From contig JAAANX010000033.1 of the NCBI GenBank assembly GCA_009909085.1, positions 1 through 64,000 on the forward strand: 64,000 nt of DNA, given 5' to 3'. The notes beneath the pieces were generated by a model. That model was given only the letters and a program-made list of their open reading frames with translations. It ran no database searches and was not told the origin of the DNA. Of the stretch, positions 59,253 to 64,000 are shown piece by piece. This DNA comes from Cyanobacteria bacterium GSL.Bin1 (GTDB lineage Bacteria; Cyanobacteriota; Cyanobacteriia; Cyanobacteriales; Rubidibacteraceae). The first letter of the stretch is position 1; each line of letters starts with the position of its first letter. The position numbers and the translations under genes were made by a program.

Positions 59253-60965
59253 GTGCTGTATATTGCAGAAGTGAAGAAACAGACAAAAGCGTTTATGGGC
59301 GGGATGAAAACCGTTCTTCATTTACTGGCTTGTCAACAAAATGATAACCGTTGGAGCGCTATTCCAGGAGAAGACATACTCTCCACTGATGATGTCACAC
59401 AGCAATTTGCAGAAGGAGTAATCGTCACAGTTAATTTGGGACCGAATCGTCAAGTACAAGGGACATTAGATTTAGCAGGACCAAGGGTCGCTAATTTATT
59501 ACAAACCTTTTCTCGGCAAGTGGAAAAGACGAGAGGGCAAGAGGAAGAGATTGAAGAGTGGAAGCAATCTTTAACCATTCAAGCACAAGAATTGAACCGA
59601 CGCCAGAATGAATTACACGAAGCTGAAGTCCGAATTGAAGAAAAAGAAGAAGAACTGAGTGAGTTAGAGCAAGAACGAACTGAAATTCAGCAATTAAGAG
59701 AACAATGGGAGCGCGATCGCACTGAGTTAGAAGGGGCTTGGGAACAACTACGAGGAGAACAACAGCGCCTAGAAACCCAACAAGAAGAACTAAAAGGGAA
59801 ACAAGGGCTAAGCCCAGAACAAGGGGAATCTTTGCGTGCATTGATCCAACAAATCGAAGGCGCGATCACAACGGCGCAAGCAACAAAGAATCCGCTCAAT
59901 TCGGCTCAAACTGTCGTCCAACAGCAAACCCAAGCCATTAAAGAACAATCAAAAACACTAGAAGGAGAACGTCAACAGGCTGAACAACGACAAAATGATG
60001 CCCGCCAACTCAGCGAGCAATTAAAAAACCTTCGCCAGCAATTGCAAGAACAACAAGGAAATTTACTCCAAACCCAGCAGTGCTTAGCAACTGCTCAAAG
60101 CCAAATCGACACGAAGCAGCAAATCGTTACTTATTTAAGCGCTCAATTACAAAAACAAAGTGAAGTTAGAGATATTTTGTCTCGCTTAGTCATCAACTCG
60201 CCACAATTAAAAATTAACCAAGACGTAGATCTCCAATCCTTAGAAGCAATGCCGCTCGAACAACTAGAAGAAGAGTTGAATACCATGCAAGAGTCCTTTG
60301 AGCAGGCTGTTTCTTTTGTTAAAGATCAAGAAGAAGAGTTAGATTACCAATTACAAAGCGTTCGTGAGCTAGAAGAACAATTAAAGCAAGCTCGTAGCAG
60401 TGACAAAGAAAATATTCAAAATGAATTAGCCGAAGAAGAAGATCGCTACCGCTTTTTAGAAAAAACTTTAGTGGGTCAACGCCGAAATTTAATGTCAAGG
60501 GAAGACATTATAGAGCAATATAGGATTATTTTAACGCGTCGTCAAGGGGATAGCGATTGGGAACCAGAAATTCAAAAAGTGGATTTAAGTCCAATTTTTA
60601 ATAAAGTTGATCACCAGCGTGACTATAGTGAAGATGAATATCACCAAGTGAATGAAGAATTACAAACTTTACACAATCAAGTTCAAGAATTAGAAAGTAA
60701 GCTCAAGGAGCAACAAAAAGAGTGTGACCAAACTCGAAGTGAAATTGAAGCTTTAGAATTGACTTGGCAAGAAACACAAAAAGAAGCGACTGAACGATTA
60801 ACTCGTGTTGAAGTGAAGGGAGAAATTTTACATCTTCAGGAAAAGAAATTACAGGAGATTCATCAACAACTCAATACGATTGCTGAAGCAATTGAAAATA
60901 TTAATGTATCAGAACAACAAAATCAATTATCACAGGTACAAGAATTACTTGCCAGTTTATCTTAG
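59253..60965 (+). CDS. hmpF: Pilus motility taxis protein HmpF
   Basis: 570 aa starting at GTG. The N-terminus MLYIAEVKKQTKAFMGGMKT and the early LHLLACQQNDNRWSAIPGED are typical of HmpF, followed by a coiled coil of about 400 residues (Glu/Gln/Leu heptads) to the end. In Nostoc and Synechocystis the family is needed for type IV pilus function and motility. It is divergent from the Tax operon across a 234-bp gap, a context that supports the assignment. Its stop is 1 bp from that of tilS. Confidence 0.9.
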   Translation: MLYIAEVKKQTKAFMGGMKTVLHLLACQQNDNRWSAIPGEDILSTDDVTQQFAEGVIVTVNLGPNRQVQGTLDLAGPRVANLLQTFSRQVEKTRGQEEEIEEWKQSLTIQAQELNRRQNELHEAEVRIEEKEEELSELEQERTEIQQLREQWERDRTELEGAWEQLRGEQQRLETQQEELKGKQGLSPEQGESLRALIQQIEGAITTAQATKNPLNSAQTVVQQQTQAIKEQSKTLEGERQQAEQRQNDARQLSEQLKNLRQQLQEQQGNLLQTQQCLATAQSQIDTKQQIVTYLSAQLQKQSEVRDILSRLVINSPQLKINQDVDLQSLEAMPLEQLEEELNTMQESFEQAVSFVKDQEEELDYQLQSVRELEEQLKQARSSDKENIQNELAEEEDRYRFLEKTLVGQRRNLMSREDIIEQYRIILTRRQGDSDWEPEIQKVDLSPIFNKVDHQRDYSEDEYHQVNEELQTLHNQVQELESKLKEQQKECDQTRSEIEALELTWQETQKEATERLTRVEVKGEILHLQEKKLQEIHQQLNTIAEAIENINVSEQQNQLSQVQELLASLS

Positions 60966-60966
60966 T

Positions 60967-61944
60967 TTATCTTTTCAAAACAATTAAGTTCTGCTCTACT
61001 TCTGCATAAATGTTACCAGGAAACGAAGCGGTACGGCTTTTATTCGGGGCATTAATTAAATAGACTAATGCTTCAACTTGCTCAAACGTTGGAGACTGAC
61101 GAAAATGCTGTCGCCAAAATAAACGCATTACTCTCCGTTGTAGGGCGAGGGGTACCGTTTGCAGTGAATCACGAGCGAGAGAATACCCTGATGTTTCTAG
61201 AGAGGCTTTTTGAAATAGATCAGTTGCCAGTACTTGCAGATACTCAGTTTCAGCTTGTAGAATTTCTGCAGTTTGAGCAAGCGCCATCTCAACTTGGGGA
61301 TTGAAATGTTCTTTAAGTTGAGGCAATATTTGCTGTCGTAGGCGATTTCTAGCGTAGGAGAGATTTTCATTCGCCGCATCTTCCCAAACGGGCAGTTGAA
61401 ACTGTTCGCAAAATTGTTGTGTTTCAGAGCGAGAAAAATTGAGTAAGGGACGAACTAGAGAGATGTTTTCTGTCAGTGATCTTTGCCAAGTCAGTGCTTG
61501 TAAGCCATCACTCCCACTGCCTCGGATTAAATTATAGAGTAGCGTTTCCGCGCGATCGCTGCCCGTATGCCCTGTCACTAGGTAATTGTATTCATGATCT
61601 TGGCAACAGTCTCTTAACACTTGATAACGCCATGAACGGGCACTGGCTTCTGTTTCAGTAACAGGAGTGGCTGCTGTCAGTCGAAAAAAGGGAATGCGGT
61701 ATCCTTGAACCCATTGCTGCACATGATCCGCCATTCCCGCATCATTTTGCCAACGATGATCACAATGAGCAACCCCTAACTCCCACTGCCACTTCGCTTG
61801 TAAATCCAAGAGTAATCGCAACAAACAAAGGGAATCTTGTCCACCGGAAACAGCGAGTAAAATCCGAGCTTGTTTCGGTAGCAATTGGCGTTGACGCAGA
61901 GTTTTATGAACTCTTGCATGAAAATCTGTCCAGGCGATGGTCAT
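60967..61944 (-). CDS. tilS: tRNA(Ile)-lysidine synthase
   Basis: 325 aa. Converts C34 of the CAU-anticodon tRNA-Ile to lysidine, using ATP. The PP-loop motif is LLAVSGGQDSLCLLRLLLD (near 28), and HCDHRW, TGHTGSDRAETLLYNLIRGSGSDGL (split) and RPLLNFSRSE follow. The start ATG lies inside a heptamer repeat (GTCATTC units read on the plus strand). It is convergent with hmpF and next to ccsA. Confidence 0.94.
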   Translation of the reverse strand: MTIAWTDFHARVHKTLRQRQLLPKQARILLAVSGGQDSLCLLRLLLDLQAKWQWELGVAHCDHRWQNDAGMADHVQQWVQGYRIPFFRLTAATPVTETEASARSWRYQVLRDCCQDHEYNYLVTGHTGSDRAETLLYNLIRGSGSDGLQALTWQRSLTENISLVRPLLNFSRSETQQFCEQFQLPVWEDAANENLSYARNRLRQQILPQLKEHFNPQVEMALAQTAEILQAETEYLQVLATDLFQKASLETSGYSLARDSLQTVPLALQRRVMRLFWRQHFRQSPTFEQVEALVYLINAPNKSRTASFPGNIYAEVEQNLIVLKR

Positions 61945-61965
61945 TCGTCATTGGTCATTTGTCCT
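61939..61965. repeat. Short heptamer array at the tilS start
   Basis: GTCATTC-GTCATTG-GTCATTT-GTCC on the plus strand, in the same family as the arrays at 5450, 10771 and 18823. The tilS ATG (61944-61942 on the minus strand) lies inside the first unit, so the repeat supplies the start codon. Confidence 0.85.
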
Positions 61966-61989
61966 TCTGTAATTGGTCGCTGATTACTC

Positions 61990-62982
61990 TTAAAAGAACC
62001 AGCCATAGGAATGTAACCCTTTCCCGAGTAGGTTGACGCCCAAATAACAGATCCAAACGACAACAAAGCCGGTACTGGCTAAAATTGCGGGTCGTCTGCC
62101 TTGCCATCCTTTAGTAATTCTCGCATGGAGATAAGCCGCAAAAACGAGCCAAGTAATCAATGCCCACGTCTCTTTAGGATCCCAACTCCAGTATGACCCC
62201 CAGGCTTCATTTGCCCAAACTGCACCGGCAATAATCCCAATGGTGAGTAGGGGGAATCCTAGACCAATCACACGATAGCTCAAGTTATCTAACGTTTGTG
62301 CTAAGTTGAGTCGTTGTGGGGATAGCTGGGTTTGGTTACTTGTTTGTGATCGATCTAGAACAGCGGTTTGGGTGTTACTTGAACTGGATGTTGCGGTCGC
62401 GGTGGCAAATTCGGTTTGACTTTTGATCGCACGGAGGCGCTCATTTCCCGTACCGTAGGAACTGCCTTGAAGTTGCACTGAATTACCTTTGGTCACGATT
62501 AAAAACGCGATCGCGAGGAGAGAACCGACCATCAGTGTGGCATAACTTAACATCATGACACTCACGTGCATCATTAGCCAATTGGACTTTAAAGCGGGCA
62601 CTAAAGGCTCAGCCGACTGCATTTCCGGTGGCAAACTCAAGGCGGCAAACGCCGTAATTCCCATTGCCAAGGGCGCACTAAAAATCCCAAGAAGACGATT
62701 TTGAGTACTCAACTCCACGACTAAATGAACCGCTGTCACTCCCCAAGCTAAGAAAAAGAGAGATTCATACAAATTACTAATGGGAAAATAGCCCGCTTCG
62801 ATCCACCGCGCACCGAGTAAACCCGCAATACAGAAGTTCCCGATTGCCATTCCTGCTGTGCCTAAGGGGTGAAGAAATGACAGGTTACGGAAAGCCGTGC
62901 CTACCCAATAAGTCAGCATGGTCAGGAAAAGCACTAAAAAAGAAAGATTATCCAGTTGATGTTGTAGCGCAATTAAATCCAT
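61990..62982 (-). CDS. ccsA: Cytochrome c biogenesis protein CcsA (haem-handling, system II)
   Basis: 330 aa. Eight or so membrane spans and the haem-binding WWD motif [18 protein letters not shown] (near 245). Moves haem to the lumenal side and, with Ccs1, attaches it to cytochromes c; some pipelines name this family CcsB. An unusual polar segment (about 165-220, Ser/Thr/Gln-rich) sits between spans. It needs Ccs1, which is not in this window. The c6-like lipoprotein at 24497 would be a client. Confidence 0.92.
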   Translation of the reverse strand: MDLIALQHQLDNLSFLVLFLTMLTYWVGTAFRNLSFLHPLGTAGMAIGNFCIAGLLGARWIEAGYFPISNLYESLFFLAWGVTAVHLVVELSTQNRLLGIFSAPLAMGITAFAALSLPPEMQSAEPLVPALKSNWLMMHVSVMMLSYATLMVGSLLAIAFLIVTKGNSVQLQGSSYGTGNERLRAIKSQTEFATATATSSSSNTQTAVLDRSQTSNQTQLSPQRLNLAQTLDNLSYRVIGLGFPLLTIGIIAGAVWANEAWGSYWSWDPKETWALITWLVFAAYLHARITKGWQGRRPAILASTGFVVVWICYLGVNLLGKGLHSYGWFF

Positions 62983-63050
62983 TATGATTTTTAGTTAAAA
63001 AGCTTTTTCGCATTCTCCAGTATCCCATTTTAGCTGTAGCGTAAATAACA

Positions 63051-63239
63051 ATGACGGAAATTAATAATCTAATTCAGCAATGGCAGCGTAAAATCGAACG
63101 TGCCAACCAAAACAATATCTTCTGTCACTGTCGAGACTGTGGCCAAGAGTGGGTGGACTCTCAAGAAGAGGTGACCTGTAGCAAGTGTGGTAGCAACAAC
63201 TTAGAACAAATTCGCTGTTGGCAGTTTCCAGATGATTAA
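63051..63239 (+). CDS. Small zinc-ribbon protein, 62 aa
   Basis: A four-cysteine ribbon: C-x-x-C in FCHCRDCGQEW and C-x-x-C in VTCSKCGSNNLEQI, like the first or second half of a rubredoxin-type zinc ribbon. Short amphipathic N-terminus (NNLIQQWQRKIERANQN). The length and complete motif make a real gene likely. I cannot assign a role. No clear operon partner. Confidence 0.75.
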   Translation: MTEINNLIQQWQRKIERANQNNIFCHCRDCGQEWVDSQEEVTCSKCGSNNLEQIRCWQFPDD

Positions 63240-63688
63240 TGATGACTATCCCTGTTCTGTCAGTCTCCGAACAGAAAAATCAATTCAATTTTCCGAAGCC
63301 TTTTCTGATTGCGCGATCGCGCGTACTTTTCTTCAGATCAATTGGCTCAAACCCTCAAGGGGGTAAAAATGTTATAGTCAAAGTCCAGATTGTCCAGAAT
63401 ATGGTCATTCGACTTGATTTTCTTCATCAGAGAAATCGGAAAGTGACAGAAGCGGGCTATAGCAATTAGGCGTCGGTTGTGAGACACAAATTCTAGTCTA
63501 AGGGAATAGGGAATCAAAAATTATCCTAAGAAGTAACTAATCAAGAACGGGGAAAATTAACGATTCAATCTTATCACTACTTCGAAAGGACTACCTTTTC
63601 CTTAATAGCGAGAGGCTTGACAGCGATAAAAAATTGAACATCAGGCTTTTTGGTCAATCATCTCTCTCAGGGTTTTTGAAAAATGGGA
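63240..63688. other. Gene-free stretch of 449 bp
   Basis: I see no convincing gene here. A 76-codon frame (63239-63469) overlaps the end of the zinc-ribbon gene, contains a HIP1 octamer and has no family-like pattern. It ends at GGCTATAGCAATTAG, a phrase often met near decayed cyanobacterial insertion sequences, but no inverted repeats or transposase remnants were confirmed. Confidence 0.5.
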
Positions 63689-64000
63689 TTAGATCAGCCT
63701 GATGTCGGTAGCGCTCAAAGTCGGAATGTTTTCTAGGGTGGCGAAGTGTTCTCCCTCCCCCCATCCCTCCTCGGAACCATTTTGATTATAGAAGAGATTG
63801 CCGGTACCACGACTGTAGGTGATCAAAGCTTTGCTAATCGCAGCAAGATTATCATTAGCAACTACTTCAAACTCATTAGGATCGATTAAATTATCTAGGG
63901 TTGCACTCAGGCTGGTAAAAGTATTCTGGCTCAGGATGATCTGATCTGTGTTGACGGTTAGATCGGTAATTAAATCCACACCCACTTGATCAGAGTTAAA
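63689..64000 (-). CDS. C-terminal end of an RTX/haemolysin-type calcium-binding protein (partial)
   Basis: The frame is open to the window edge, so the 5' end is missing. It begins NSDQVGVDLITDLTVNTDQIILSQNTF and ends NGSEEGWGEGEHFATLENIPTLSATDIRLI (both quoted in parts). This is the typical non-repeat C-terminus that follows the GGxGxDxxx calcium-binding repeats in large secreted cyanobacterial proteins and serves type I secretion. The repeats themselves lie beyond the window. Confidence 0.8.
   Translation of the reverse strand, partial: FNSDQVGVDLITDLTVNTDQIILSQNTFTSLSATLDNLIDPNEFEVVANDNLAAISKALITYSRGTGNLFYNQNGSEEGWGEGEHFATLENIPTLSATDIRLI

Noticed and set aside
63239-63469. 76-codon plus-strand frame
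   Set aside because: No family pattern; overlaps the zinc-ribbon stop and ends in a phrase common near insertion-sequence debris.

Overview
The window looks like chromosomal DNA of a unicellular, probably halotolerant cyanobacterium (Halothece/Dactylococcopsis-like; the genus is an inference). Evidence: about 50 copies of the HIP1 octamer GCGATCGC, an ndhC-ndhK-ndhJ cluster, a class C flavodiiron protein, a cyanobacterial Tax/Pil chemotaxis operon next to hmpF, and many cyanobacterial families (DUF1818, DUF1997, DUF3086, DUF3119, DUF3153). Several proteins carry long acidic stretches. There is no rRNA, no CRISPR array and no intact insertion sequence.

Layout. 1-6.9 kb: a possible transposon-protein tail with hairpins, tRNA-Met, pheA, DUF1997, a membrane protein, rnhB, a ROK sugar kinase ending in a 9-bp minisatellite, and aroA ending in a heptamer array. 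7-15.7 kb: PsiE-like protein, SNF2 helicase, pnp, msrB, a Uma2 gene bracketed by copies of a GTPase 3' end, and that GTPase. 15.9-24.9 kb: a PlsY/PEP-synthase-like fusion, a flavodiiron protein with non-canonical iron ligands, an amidotransferase-like protein without its cysteine, a TAXI lipoprotein, and a DoxX plus c6-like cytochrome lipoprotein pair. 25-34 kb: cell-wall amidase, an acidic coiled-coil gene that may be joined to a HEAT-repeat gene by -1 frameshifting, a PQQ-type sugar dehydrogenase, pyruvate kinase and an AAA-like protein. 34-38 kb: DUF1818, rpoZ, nusB-ftsY, a ribbon-helix-helix-like regulator with three repeated sites upstream, a dead Uma2 gene and tRNA-Gly. 38-47 kb: birA, lysS and an rRNA-type methyltransferase, DUF3153, a gene-free stretch with a long closed stem and a terminator, hisIE with a pterin dehydratase, a lipase, and ndhCKJ. 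47.5-49.2 kb: a cupin, then a RusA-like nuclease overlapping a PD-(D/E)XK-like/HEPN protein. 49-64 kb: pyrR, DUF2062, a CSP41-like protein, the MlaE-DUF3119-DUF3086 group, the Tax operon, divergent hmpF, tilS, ccsA, a small zinc ribbon, and the end of an RTX-type protein running off the window.

How the genes work together. Most are core genes: aromatic amino acid synthesis (aroA, pheA), RNA turnover (pnp), transcription (rpoZ, nusB), SRP targeting (ftsY), NDH-1 electron transfer (ndhCKJ), and cytochrome c maturation (ccsA). The Tax genes and hmpF should act together in type IV pilus motility; the adjacent lipid permease group matches the gene order slr1041-slr1045 that I recall from Synechocystis. 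The parts that most deserve attention are the candidate frameshift fusion near 28.04 kb, the RusA/HEPN pair at 48.1-49.2 kb, the structured gene-free region at 43.3-43.7 kb, and the short tandem repeats that supply start or stop codons of neighbouring genes.
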